From CAWACP01 sp963832965 (GTDB lineage Bacteria; Acidobacteriota; Terriglobia; Bryobacterales; Bryobacteraceae): a DNA stretch of 64,000 nucleotides. The notes beneath the pieces are model-generated. The model did no database searches. It saw nothing but the letters and a program-made list of their open reading frames with translations, and had not been told where the DNA came from. A program made the translations under genes and the position numbers. Below, piece after piece: positions 26,288-34,630 of the stretch. Every line of letters starts with the position of its first letter. Position 1 is the stretch's first letter. The stretch spans positions 434,001 through 498,000 of the forward strand of contig CAWHVW010000003.1 in NCBI GenBank assembly GCA_963832965.1, read 5' to 3'.

Positions 26288-27508
26288 ATGGATCTGACGA
26301 CGGCCGCGGCCACCGCAATCTTCCTTTTCACCGTGGCGGTGGTCGCCGCAGGCAGCTTCCCGGGTCTCCGCGTGGACCGTACCGGTGCCGCGGTCATCGG
26401 CGCCGCCCTGATGGTGGGAACCGGCGTGCTCGCGCCGCAGCAGGCCTATGCGGCTATTAACCTGGACACCATTGCGCTGCTATTCGGAATGATGATTGTT
26501 GCCGCCAACCTGCGGCTGTCCGGTTTTTTCGGGCTTGTCAGCGCGTGGGTGGTTCGTCACGTACGCAGGCCACTATGGCTGCTGGCGGCCATCGTCCTGG
26601 TGAGCGGGGTATTCTCGGCGTTCTTCGTCAACGACACCATATGTCTGGTCCTTACGCCATTGGTGTGCCACGTGACTATGCGGCTCAAACGGAACCCGGT
26701 GCCCTATCTGCTGGCTGTGGCCATGGCGGCCAACATTGGCGGTGCCGCAACCATTACCGGCAATCCCCAGAACATGTTGATAGGAAGTGTCTCGCACATC
26801 TCGTTTTCCGCTTTTTCCGCCGCGCTCGCGCCCGTCTCTGCCATTGGGCTCGGCCTGACTGTGCTCGTCCTTTGGCTGCTGTACCGCGACGAATTCGCCG
26901 CCGGAGGGCGTCTGGAAGCGGTTGAGGAGAGGGTACGTATCAACCGTCCGCTGCTTTGGAGATCGGCTCTGGTGGCGGCCACCATGGTGGCATTCTTTTT
27001 CCTCGGCCAGCCCGTTCCAAAGGTGGCGCTGCTGGCGGGTGCGTCGTTGTTGATTACGCGGCGGGTGCGCCCGCAGAACGTCTACCGGCAGATCGATTTT
27101 CCGCTGCTGGTCCTGTTCGCGGGCCTGTTCGTGGTGGTGGCCGGGATTGAGCAGACACCATGGCTGTCGGATTTGCTGGCGGCCGCTCAGCGGATGCAAC
27201 TGGAGCGGGTGCCCGTTCTGAGCGTGCTCACTGCAGTGCTCTCGAATATTGCGGGCAACGTATCGGCGGTGTTAATGCTGCGGCCTTTCGTCACTCAGTT
27301 CCACGATCCGCACCGGGGATGGCTGGTACTGGCCATGGCGTCCACGCTGGCTGGCAATTTCACCATTACCGGTTCGGTGGCCAACCTGATCGTAGTGCAG
27401 CGCGCACGTCAGGAGGGCGTTACGGTGAGGTTTCGCGAGCATTTCCGGGTAGGCGCGCCTCTCACCGTTATTACGATTGTGGTCGGCGTGCTGCTGTTGT
27501 CCCGATAA
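26288..27508 (+). CDS. ArsB/SLC13-type anion permease
   Basis: A 406-residue inner-membrane transporter with about ten to twelve helices. It resembles the ArsB/NhaD/CitMHS superfamily: an internal repeat with FFVNDTICLVLTPLVCHV and GGAATITGNPQNMLIGSVS (first half), and AVLSNIAGNVSAVLMLRPF with NFTITGSVANLIVVQRA (second half). The paired T-G-N/S-x-x-N motifs form the ion-binding hairpins in this fold. Substrate (arsenite, citrate, dicarboxylate or Na+/H+) is not evident, and no ars genes are nearby. Its last 38 bases overlap the 3' end of the phosphofructokinase gene on the opposite strand. Confidence 0.88.
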   Translation: MDLTTAAATAIFLFTVAVVAAGSFPGLRVDRTGAAVIGAALMVGTGVLAPQQAYAAINLDTIALLFGMMIVAANLRLSGFFGLVSAWVVRHVRRPLWLLAAIVLVSGVFSAFFVNDTICLVLTPLVCHVTMRLKRNPVPYLLAVAMAANIGGAATITGNPQNMLIGSVSHISFSAFSAALAPVSAIGLGLTVLVLWLLYRDEFAAGGRLEAVEERVRINRPLLWRSALVAATMVAFFFLGQPVPKVALLAGASLLITRRVRPQNVYRQIDFPLLVLFAGLFVVVAGIEQTPWLSDLLAAAQRMQLERVPVLSVLTAVLSNIAGNVSAVLMLRPFVTQFHDPHRGWLVLAMASTLAGNFTITGSVANLIVVQRARQEGVTVRFREHFRVGAPLTVITIVVGVLLLSR

Positions 27509-28664
27509 AGTGTGGATAACCCGGCACATCGCCGATGAGCGGGCACGCATAAGCCTGAAAGGTCGGAAGCACGTCGTTTCCTTCCGAAGCGATCCAATCC
27601 ACCGGAAGCGTTCGCGCGCGGTGCGCGACGATTTCCAGCGGCGTCAGGAAAGTGCTGCTGCGATATGGCTCGTCCGATTCGCGGTGGATGGCCACCATGC
27701 AACCGGAACGGCCTTCCAGCGCGGCTCGCGCGGCGGCGCGCCCGCATTCGTACGCTTCAGCCCGATCCAGCGGCGACGCAAACGGTCCACAAGAGCGGCC
27801 CAGCAATCCTGGCTTCTCAGCGCGGGCGCGCAAACCGGTCCTCGCCGTCAGCAACTGCGCGAGCATGTGGCCGAGATTCGAGGCCAGCCGATGTTGCGCC
27901 ACATCGGGCCGGTCTACCGACGCACCAAATGGCTGGCCGGCGTCGTCGAGCTGTCCTTCGCACACGGCGACGACCACTCGGCCCAGACGCCTGTAGACTC
28001 GCTCCGCGTCAACCGCGATGCGATCCAAACTCACCGGCCGCTCGGGGAAATAGATCAGGTGCGGGGCATCGTCTTCGTTCTGCCTTGCCAGCGACGTCGC
28101 CGCCACGATCCATCCGGCATTACGGCCCAGCGTCTCCAGAACGCAGATGGGGGATGGCAACGAGCGATTATCCTCGCCTACGTCACGCGCCGCGAATGCG
28201 AAGAAGCGAGCAGTGGAGGCATAACCCGGCGTGTGGTCGGTCACCAGCAGGTCGTTGTCGATGGTCTTGGGAATGCCGGTGACACCAAGCTCGTATCCGC
28301 TTGCACGAGCCAATCTTTCCAGCTCGAGCGCGGTGCCCATGGATCCGTTGCCGCCGGTATAGAAGAACCAGCGCACGTCTCGCTCACGAAATAGTTGGAT
28401 AATGCGTTCGTAGTCGGCCGCCTCCAGCTTCTGACGGCTGGAGCCGATGGCTGAACCTGGCGTCTGCGCAACTGAATCGATCAACGCCGCCGGCTCCGCG
28501 AGCAGATCGAAATAATCCCCCGTCAGCAGACCCCGAACACCGAATCGCGCGCCGTCCAGAGCCGCGAACTTCCCGCGGCACTCATCAACAAGGCCCGCCA
28601 GACTGGCGTTGAGGACGGCCGTGGGTCCCCCGCCGTGCGCCACCACCGCGCGGAGGCCCGCCAT
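27471..28664 (-). CDS. 6-phosphofructokinase, long PPi-PFK-like subfamily
   Basis: A 397-residue enzyme that phosphorylates fructose 6-phosphate. The N-terminal GGGPTAVLNASLAG phosphate loop, TGGNGSMGTALELE (residues 103-116), GVTGIPKTIDNDLL (127-140) and ETLGRNAGWIVAA are clear. Lys133 in P-K-T-I-D-N-D is the residue usually associated with pyrophosphate use, whereas Gly107 in G-G-N-G-S matches ATP enzymes, so the donor is uncertain. The ATG at 28664 lies five bases after the guaB stop, suggesting a guaB-pfk transcript. The 3' end overlaps the permease gene by 38 bases on the other strand. Confidence 0.9.
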   Translation of the reverse strand: MAGLRAVVAHGGGPTAVLNASLAGLVDECRGKFAALDGARFGVRGLLTGDYFDLLAEPAALIDSVAQTPGSAIGSSRQKLEAADYERIIQLFRERDVRWFFYTGGNGSMGTALELERLARASGYELGVTGIPKTIDNDLLVTDHTPGYASTARFFAFAARDVGEDNRSLPSPICVLETLGRNAGWIVAATSLARQNEDDAPHLIYFPERPVSLDRIAVDAERVYRRLGRVVVAVCEGQLDDAGQPFGASVDRPDVAQHRLASNLGHMLAQLLTARTGLRARAEKPGLLGRSCGPFASPLDRAEAYECGRAAARAALEGRSGCMVAIHRESDEPYRSSTFLTPLEIVAHRARTLPVDWIASEGNDVLPTFQAYACPLIGDVPGYPHFIGTTAARRPQS

Positions 28665-28669
28665 GACGG

Positions 28670-30127
28670 CTACGGCTCTACCTGATAATTCGGCGCTTCC
28701 TTGGTGATGATCACGTCGTGGACGTGGCCTTCGCGAAGGCCGGCGATAGTGACGCGCAGGAACCGCGCGTGCGCCTGCATCTCGCGAATCGAGCCGGTGC
28801 CGCAATAGCCCATGCCCGCGCGAAGCCCGCCAACAAGCTGATACACCAGCTCCGACAGAAGGCCTTTGTATGGTACGCGGCCTTCGATGCCTTCCGGCAC
28901 CAGCTTGCCGTTCGCGTCCTGCGAATAGCGATCCGTGGAACCCTGCGACATGGCCCCAAGAGAACCCATGCCGCGGTAGCTCTTGAAAGTGCGGCCCTGG
29001 AACAGAATCGTCTCGCCCGGGCTCTCCTCGACGCCGGCCAGCAGGCTGCCAATCATGACACTGTCGGCTCCCGCCGCAATGGCCTTGGTCACGTCGCCCG
29101 AGTACTTGATGCCCCCGTCGGCGATCAGCGGCACCGCATTCTCGCGCGTGGCTCGCGCGCACTCGGCAATAGCCGTAATCTGCGGCACGCCAGCGCCACT
29201 AACCACGCGCGTGGTGCAGATGGAGCCCGGGCCCATACCCACCTTGATGCCGTCCGCGCCCAAACGAATCAAATCGAGCGCGCCTTCATAGGTGGCCACG
29301 TTGCCGGCAATGAGGTCTACCTGTGGCAGCTTCGTCTTGATGGCGCGGATGGCGTCCATCACGCTCTGGCTGTGCCCGTGGGCTGAATCCACGCACAGCA
29401 CGTCCACCTTGCGCGCCACCAGCTCTTGCGCCCGCTCCAGGAAGTCGCCCGTGGAGCCCACCGCCGCGCCCACGCGGAGCCGCCCTTGTGCATCCTTGGC
29501 GGCGCTGGGATATTTCAACTTTTTCTGGATGTCTTTTACGGTGATCAAGCCCTTCAGGTAATACTGGTCGTCCACCACCAGCAGCTTCTCAACGCGGTGC
29601 TGGTGCAGAATCTTCTCCGCTTCCTCCAGTGTGGTGCCGACGCTGACAGTGATGAGATTCTCCCTCGTCATCACCTCGGAAATGGGCAGATCGAAGCGTG
29701 TCTCAAAGCGCAGGTCGCGATTGGTAAGGATGCCCACCAGCTTGCCGTTGCGCGTCACCGGCACGCCGGAGATCCGATAACGCTTCATCAGCTCCAGAGC
29801 ATCGGCGATCTTCTTGTCCGGGTCGATGGTGATGGGGTCGACGATCATGCCGCTTTCGCTGCGTTTCACGCGATCCACCTCCTCAGCCTGGCGCTCGATG
29901 GTCATGTTGCGGTGGACGATGCCGATGCCGCCCTGCTGCGCCAGCGCGATGGCCAGATGCGACTCGGTCACCGTGTCCATGGCCGCGCTCACCACCGGGA
30001 TGTTGAGAGCAATGTTTCGGGTCAGGCAGGTTCGGGTGTCCACATTCGCCGGCACGACTTCGCTGCGGGACGGTTGAAGCAGAACATCGTCGAAAGTGAG
30101 ACCTTCAGGGATCGTTTCGGGGATCAT
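28670..30127 (-). CDS. guaB: IMP dehydrogenase
   Basis: A 485-residue enzyme that oxidises IMP to XMP with NAD+, the committed step to GMP. The N-terminus EGLTFDDVLLQPSRSEVVP is typical. Two CBS domains lie at about 90-205 (including RISGVPVTRNGKLVGILTNR). The catalytic loop GPGSICTTRVVSGAGVPQ carries the active-site Cys. ADGGIKYSGDVTKAIAAGAD and MGSLGAMSQGSTDRY (flap) follow. I chose the ATG at 30127, which gives the canonical N-terminus; an extended frame to 30205 crosses the promoter. It is the first gene of a guaB-pfk unit. Confidence 0.97.
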   Translation of the reverse strand: MIPETIPEGLTFDDVLLQPSRSEVVPANVDTRTCLTRNIALNIPVVSAAMDTVTESHLAIALAQQGGIGIVHRNMTIERQAEEVDRVKRSESGMIVDPITIDPDKKIADALELMKRYRISGVPVTRNGKLVGILTNRDLRFETRFDLPISEVMTRENLITVSVGTTLEEAEKILHQHRVEKLLVVDDQYYLKGLITVKDIQKKLKYPSAAKDAQGRLRVGAAVGSTGDFLERAQELVARKVDVLCVDSAHGHSQSVMDAIRAIKTKLPQVDLIAGNVATYEGALDLIRLGADGIKVGMGPGSICTTRVVSGAGVPQITAIAECARATRENAVPLIADGGIKYSGDVTKAIAAGADSVMIGSLLAGVEESPGETILFQGRTFKSYRGMGSLGAMSQGSTDRYSQDANGKLVPEGIEGRVPYKGLLSELVYQLVGGLRAGMGYCGTGSIREMQAHARFLRVTIAGLREGHVHDVIITKEAPNYQVEP

Positions 30128-30142
30128 CTTTGGGTTAGATCT

Positions 30143-30171
30143 ATCATAGCGTGGGCAGGTTGGAAGGTCAG
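30143..30171 (-). promoter_or_regulatory. Sigma70-like promoter for guaB
   Basis: On the minus strand CTGACC (30171-30166) and TATGAT (30148-30143) are separated by exactly 17 bases. Transcription would start near 30136, giving a very short leader of about eight or nine bases before the guaB ATG, which would then rely little on a Shine-Dalgarno. Confidence 0.5.
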
Positions 30172-30186
30172 TGTGGCGGGCCGTGC

Positions 30187-30195
30187 TGGTAGAAT
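30187..30195 (+). promoter_or_regulatory. Extended -10 promoter candidate for efp
   Basis: TGG-TAGAAT (30187-30195) is an extended -10 element on the plus strand, facing away from guaB. Transcription would start near 30202, about 70 bases before the efp ATG. No good -35 is present, as is usual for extended -10 promoters. Confidence 0.4.
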
Positions 30196-30272
30196 GGAAG
30201 ATCAACCCTCAGGAGTACGGGGCGTGCACGTGTTGCAGCCTTGGACACCCGGAAAAGAAAGGCTTCTGATTC

Positions 30273-30830
30273 ATGCTCGCCGCAACACAACTACGCCCCG
30301 GTATGGTCATCAAGTTTAATAATGACCTGTACTCGATTTTCAGCATGACCCATCGCACGCCCGGCAACCTGCGCGGATTCGTTCAGGTGAAGATGCGCAA
30401 CCTCCGCAGCGGCTCGCAGACGGAACACCGGTTCTCCTCCGAAGACCGCGTGGACCGGATCGCGCTCGACGAACGCGAGATGGAGTATCTGTACGACGAC
30501 GGCGAGTTCTACTACTTCATGGACACCGAGACCTTCGAGCAGATGAACCTGCCAAAGGAATTGTTGGGCGCCGCCGTGGATTATCTTATCCCCCAGTTGA
30601 AAGTGAACGTCGAGTTCTACGAGGGCAAGCCGATTAGCGTGGAGCTTCCTCCCACCGTGGACATGACCGTGGCGGAGACCGAACCCGGCCTGAAGGGCGC
30701 AACGGTTTCCAACGTAACCAAGGCCGCGAAGATGGAAACCGGCCTCATGGTGCAGGTCCCCCCGTTCATCAACCCGGGTGAGAAAATCCGCATCAGTACG
30801 GCGGGCGGTACCTATCAGGAGCGGGCGTAG
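30273..30830 (+). CDS. efp: Elongation factor P
   Basis: A 185-residue translation factor that rescues ribosomes stalled at polyproline. Three beta-barrel domains are recognisable: the N-terminal KOW-like domain with RPGMVIKFNNDLYSIF, then YLYDDGEFYYFMDTETFEQ, then ETEPGLKGATVSNVTKAAK with GLMVQVPPFINPGEKIRI. The tip loop that carries Lys34 in E. coli reads T-P-G-N-L-R-G-F here. Asn32 takes the place of the modified Lys, and an Arg follows two positions later. No EpmA, EpmB or EarP gene is in the window. It lies back to back with guaB. Confidence 0.96.
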   Translation: MLAATQLRPGMVIKFNNDLYSIFSMTHRTPGNLRGFVQVKMRNLRSGSQTEHRFSSEDRVDRIALDEREMEYLYDDGEFYYFMDTETFEQMNLPKELLGAAVDYLIPQLKVNVEFYEGKPISVELPPTVDMTVAETEPGLKGATVSNVTKAAKMETGLMVQVPPFINPGEKIRISTAGGTYQERA

Positions 30831-30838
30831 AGCGCCAG

Positions 30839-31867
30839 TCACTCCGGAAACGGCTCACCCGCCTGCACCACGCGAATAAAGTGATCCGTCCAGGTGCGAT
30901 GGGTGGGGGGCAGCTCGGTCTTCGGCATATGGCAGCCGATGCAGCCGGAACTAGCGACAGGGCACACCTTTGGGGCCGGCTTCCCGCTCGCGTTCGCCGC
31001 GGTGCGCGAGTGACACGCGAGGCACTTCGCCTCATAATACGCGTCGTCGTTAACCACCAGTTCGCCGTGCGGGTCGTGACAGGCGAGACAACTGATTCGC
31101 GGATCGCTTCCGTCGAAACACCTGCTCTTCGTCAGCCGGTACGGTTGGAAGCGAACGTCAGCTGGGCTGAACATGCGGCCTCGCACCACCTCCGCCCAAC
31201 TGCGATGGCACTGTCCGCAGAAGTTAGAAATATCCTCGGTAGCCATGTGCCCCAACTTTGCCGGCGCCGACCCGAGTTGTCCACGCGTGACATCCCGGAG
31301 ATGGAGATCCGCGCCGCTGTGGCAATGCGCGCATTGGAGACCCCACGTTGCCGAGCCTGGCTGTAGCCGGTCGTTCACCACCGCGCCCGTCGAATGGCAC
31401 CCGAAGCAGTGCTCGATTTCGTGGCCAAACAGAGCGCGTCCCATCGCATCGGCGACCGTCGGCAGGCGGTCCTGCTGGTCGCCGGGCGTGAAGTCCAGCT
31501 TGTCGATCGTCGGGAAGTAGGTGACGCGGCTTTCGTAGAAACGGTCGCCGTACTCCAGTACGTACGTCTGTATGGTTTCGCCGAAGATCCAGCGCACCGG
31601 CAGCGTGAGCGAGTTTTTTCCGTCGGTGACCGAGTAGGTGACATCCGCTCCGGCGCGTTCAACCCGCCATGTCCAGGGCCCTTTGGTGACCGTTAGTGTC
31701 GCATGCTTCTGGAAGACCGGGTCCGCGGCCGGGGAGACCATCGCGTGAGCCATGGGCGTCTGGGGTTGTGACTGCGCCTCTTTTTCGTGGCATGTGGCGC
31801 AGGTGGCCGCCATGGCGCCGCTTCCAAAAACCTGCGCGGCCAGCAACACCCAGCTAAGGCTGCGCAT
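30839..31867 (-). CDS. Exported multihaem cytochrome c (seven CxxCH sites)
   Basis: A 342-residue protein with an N-terminal export signal (LSWVLLAAQVFGSGAMA) and seven haem-binding C-x-x-C-H motifs: CATCH (residues 23-27), CFGCH, CAHCH, CGQCH, CLACH twice, and CIGCH near the C-terminus. It resembles cytochrome c554/NrfA-like or DmsE-like multihaem electron-transfer proteins of the periplasm. Extra histidines (for example TPMAHAM, DPHGE) may be distal ligands. Its first 14 bases overlap the end of the TPR gene upstream, so both are probably translated together. A cytochrome c maturation system is not in the window. Confidence 0.9.
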   Translation of the reverse strand: MRSLSWVLLAAQVFGSGAMAATCATCHEKEAQSQPQTPMAHAMVSPAADPVFQKHATLTVTKGPWTWRVERAGADVTYSVTDGKNSLTLPVRWIFGETIQTYVLEYGDRFYESRVTYFPTIDKLDFTPGDQQDRLPTVADAMGRALFGHEIEHCFGCHSTGAVVNDRLQPGSATWGLQCAHCHSGADLHLRDVTRGQLGSAPAKLGHMATEDISNFCGQCHRSWAEVVRGRMFSPADVRFQPYRLTKSRCFDGSDPRISCLACHDPHGELVVNDDAYYEAKCLACHSRTAANASGKPAPKVCPVASSGCIGCHMPKTELPPTHRTWTDHFIRVVQAGEPFPE

Positions 31868-32957
31868 GCATCACAGTTCCGCGGGACATGTCCACCGTGC
31901 GGCTTCGTTCAGCTCTGGCTTCCACCGTTCGGCCTGCTTTGGAGTACGCGCCAGCGAGGGCAATATGGTTTTCGATATCACGCGGGTCAAGGTGCACGGC
32001 CGCTTCCAGGTGCGTCGTGCCCGCGGCTACTTCGCCAGTGTCTACGAGCGATCGTCCCAACGCATACTGCGCCATAGAAAGTTGGGGGGCTTCCTGAACG
32101 GCCTTCGTGGCATAAGGGAGCGCGGCGGCCGCGTCGCGATGGTTCAGTAACAGGCAGGCGAGCATGGTGGCTGCGGCGGGATTGCCTGGATCCCCTTCCA
32201 GTTCATACCGCAACTCCGCTCCCACTTTACCGGGCGGCGCCACCTGCAGATAGACGTCGATGAGCGCGTGAACGCCTGGCTCCGCGGGAAAACGTTTGAG
32301 CAGTTGCTGGAACGCGTTGGCGGCCCCGGCTTCGTCCTGGGTCATCGCGGACCACACGGTCTGGCCGGCGGCTTCGAACAGATTACGGCGCTCGGCGGGA
32401 ATGCCGTCGGGAAGGAGCGGCTCCCGCAACGCGGCTATGCCTATGGCGGGCAGCAGCAACGCGGACGGGCCGCCATTGCCGGCGAACCATTCATACTTCG
32501 CGATAGCTTCGTCGAATTCGCCGGCATGCGCCAGTAGCACTGCCTCATGAAAGCGAAGTACCCGCACCATCTGTTCGTCCAGATGGCTGTCCAGGAGGCT
32601 TTGTTCGACGTGTTTGAGAGCTTGATCGTATTCGCCTGTCTGGAATTCGCTCAGTCCGAGAAGGCCCACGGCCGGGGCCATCTCCGGCTGCAGTTCCACG
32701 CAATGAGAAAGGGCATCGCGGGCGAGAGGGTACCGGTCCGCGTCGTACGCGAGCGAACCAAGGTACCACCAGCCTTCTCCCCACTTCGGGTTGAGTTGTA
32801 GCGCCTGTTGGTATAAGTCAATGGCCTGAGGAAGAGCGTCGGCGTCGCGGGCAGCCGCGGCACGTTTGGCGAGTTCGTCGAAGTTCTGACCCTGGGTTTC
32901 CGCCGGCAGGAAAGCAATCGACGACAACACAGTCAACAGAATCAGGCGCGCCCGCAC
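31854..32957 (-). CDS. Secreted or periplasmic TPR protein
   Basis: A 367-residue protein. I chose the GTG at 32957 because AGAGG lies five to six bases upstream and a good signal peptide follows (ARLILLTVLSSIAFLPAETQG). A TTG at 32981 would add eight residues. Tetratricopeptide repeats cover most of the chain (for example ALPQAIDLYQQALQLNPKWG, YPLARDALSHCVELQPEMAP, QYALGRSLVDTGEVAAGT). The gene ends inside the cytochrome c gene, suggesting that the TPR protein and the cytochrome work together, perhaps as a scaffold or assembly partner. This is inference from the coupling. Confidence 0.8.
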   Translation of the reverse strand: MRARLILLTVLSSIAFLPAETQGQNFDELAKRAAAARDADALPQAIDLYQQALQLNPKWGEGWWYLGSLAYDADRYPLARDALSHCVELQPEMAPAVGLLGLSEFQTGEYDQALKHVEQSLLDSHLDEQMVRVLRFHEAVLLAHAGEFDEAIAKYEWFAGNGGPSALLLPAIGIAALREPLLPDGIPAERRNLFEAAGQTVWSAMTQDEAGAANAFQQLLKRFPAEPGVHALIDVYLQVAPPGKVGAELRYELEGDPGNPAAATMLACLLLNHRDAAAALPYATKAVQEAPQLSMAQYALGRSLVDTGEVAAGTTHLEAAVHLDPRDIENHIALAGAYSKAGRTVEARAERSRTVDMSRGTVMHAQP

Positions 32958-32996
32958 CGAAGCCTCTTGACCACTGTACAACAGCGCCGTTAGTCG

Positions 32997-34553
32997 CTAC
33001 TCGAAGATCTCGCCGAGGATTCGGCCGATTGACCCGCTCGGCTCCTCCACGCGAAGGATTGCCGCCAGCGTTGGCGCGATGTCGTTCACCGCGATCTTCT
33101 CGTCGTACTCGCCCGCGCGGATTCCTGCGCCCATGAATATCACCGGCACGTGCGAATCGTAATCGAACGGCGTACTGTGCGATGTGCCGCTCTCCCCGTA
33201 CAAATAATAGGGGTCCTGCACCACAATCACATCAGCTGAACGCTTTTCGAAGAACCCATTGAGCACGGCATGGCTCACGTAATCGCCCGTCACCTCCCCG
33301 CGAGCCAGTTGGCTGCTCGTGTACACGCGGAAGACGTGCGGCATATGGCGCAACACCGCTGCCGCGCTTTCCTCCACCTCCGCTAGATTCAGCTTCTTCT
33401 CGCGAATGAGCTGCCGGTTGAGATAAAGCGCGCCCTCGGAACCGCCGGCGATCCACTTGCCCTCGCCGTATTGCGCCGTCAACGCGGCGGCCACCCCGTG
33501 GAGCATCACCGCTTCCAGGAGCCGGCCGCCGGGCATTTTGCGCGCCTGGTTGACTTCGGGGACCGGCGCGACGCCATGATCCGCCGTGAGCACCACCAGC
33601 GTGTTGCCCGCGCCCACGCGCTGGTCGATGAAATCGAGTAACTGGCCCAGCAAACGATCCGTGCGGATGGAGATGTCGCGCACTTCCGGCGCGTCCGGAC
33701 CCACGGCGTGGCCCACGTAATCGTTCGACGAGAAGCTCATTGCCAGAAGATCCGTATCTTGATGCAGGCCGAGCTTCTCCTCCACCACGGCGCGCTCGGC
33801 GAACTTCTCGATCATCTCGTTGCCCCAGGGAGTGGCCTCAATTCCACCGCAGAAGCGTACGTTCTCCACGCCCGCCACCATGGTGCAGAACGGCGTCGCG
33901 GATTCATTCTTCGCGTCGAATGGAAGCCAGTTCGCTCCGAGGTATTTCAGGAACGGGCGCTGCCGGTTGACGTCCTTCACCCAGTCCGGCAAATCCGCCA
34001 TGAAAAAGCTGCTGGTTACCCAGTTGTTCGAATCGGAATCGTACCAGTAGGCGGCGTCGGCGGTGTGGCCCGCCGGCAGAATTGCGCTGCGATCCTTGAT
34101 GGAAACGCCGATCACCTTCGAGTCGCGCCCAGCCATCTTGAGCTCGTCGCCCACGGTGCTCACCAGCATCCGATGCGGCGATGAACCGGTTGCCCCCGGT
34201 ACGCCGCCGATCAGCTTCGTGGCCGGGTCCGAGACGCTGGTTACCACTTCGCCGGTCTCGCGGTCGAACCACTCATTCGCGATGATGCCGCTCGACGATG
34301 GCGTTGCTCCGCTCAGGAAAGTGGAATGCCCCACCGCCGTCACCGTAGGATAGTGGATGTGGTGCGCGTCGGTGAACACCGCGCCATGGTCCAGCAGGCG
34401 CGCGAGACCGGCGTTGTAATCTTTTCGGAAACGGAGCAGATAATCGTAGCGGAACTGGTCGATCACCACCGCGACAACGAGCTTCGGCGGCTTCGGGGCA
34501 GGCGCGGCAACCGCGCATACAGCCAGCAGGACTGCTGCGAGGAGTTTTCGCAT
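32997..34553 (-). CDS. PafA-like alkaline phosphatase/phosphodiesterase
   Basis: A 518-residue exported enzyme (signal MRKLLAAVLLAVCAVAAPAP). The alkaline-phosphatase superfamily metal sites are visible: KLVVAVVIDQFRYDYLLRF (Asp), HYPTVTAVGHSTFLSG (nucleophile Thr in a P-T-V-T context), NDYVGHAVGP (Asp/His), VLTADHGVAPVPE (Asp-His) and THSTPFDYDSHVPVIFMG (His; the first residue is S or T). The layout is like the type I phosphodiesterase/PafA group, which cleaves phosphate monoesters in the periplasm. It is upstream of the TPR-cytochrome pair on the same strand, with a gap of 39 bases. Confidence 0.9.
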   Translation of the reverse strand: MRKLLAAVLLAVCAVAAPAPKPPKLVVAVVIDQFRYDYLLRFRKDYNAGLARLLDHGAVFTDAHHIHYPTVTAVGHSTFLSGATPSSSGIIANEWFDRETGEVVTSVSDPATKLIGGVPGATGSSPHRMLVSTVGDELKMAGRDSKVIGVSIKDRSAILPAGHTADAAYWYDSDSNNWVTSSFFMADLPDWVKDVNRQRPFLKYLGANWLPFDAKNESATPFCTMVAGVENVRFCGGIEATPWGNEMIEKFAERAVVEEKLGLHQDTDLLAMSFSSNDYVGHAVGPDAPEVRDISIRTDRLLGQLLDFIDQRVGAGNTLVVLTADHGVAPVPEVNQARKMPGGRLLEAVMLHGVAAALTAQYGEGKWIAGGSEGALYLNRQLIREKKLNLAEVEESAAAVLRHMPHVFRVYTSSQLARGEVTGDYVSHAVLNGFFEKRSADVIVVQDPYYLYGESGTSHSTPFDYDSHVPVIFMGAGIRAGEYDEKIAVNDIAPTLAAILRVEEPSGSIGRILGEIFE

Positions 34554-34630
34554 TGGCGTCTCTCCATTATGAGAGGTGTATGTGACTATCCTATGACGTC
34601 AGTTTGATACACTGGCGGCGCATCGAGATA

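Noticed and set aside
27477..28394. 305-codon plus-strand frame opposite the phosphofructokinase gene
   Set aside because: It reads antisense through PFK motifs with Arg/His-rich composition and no recognisable domain.
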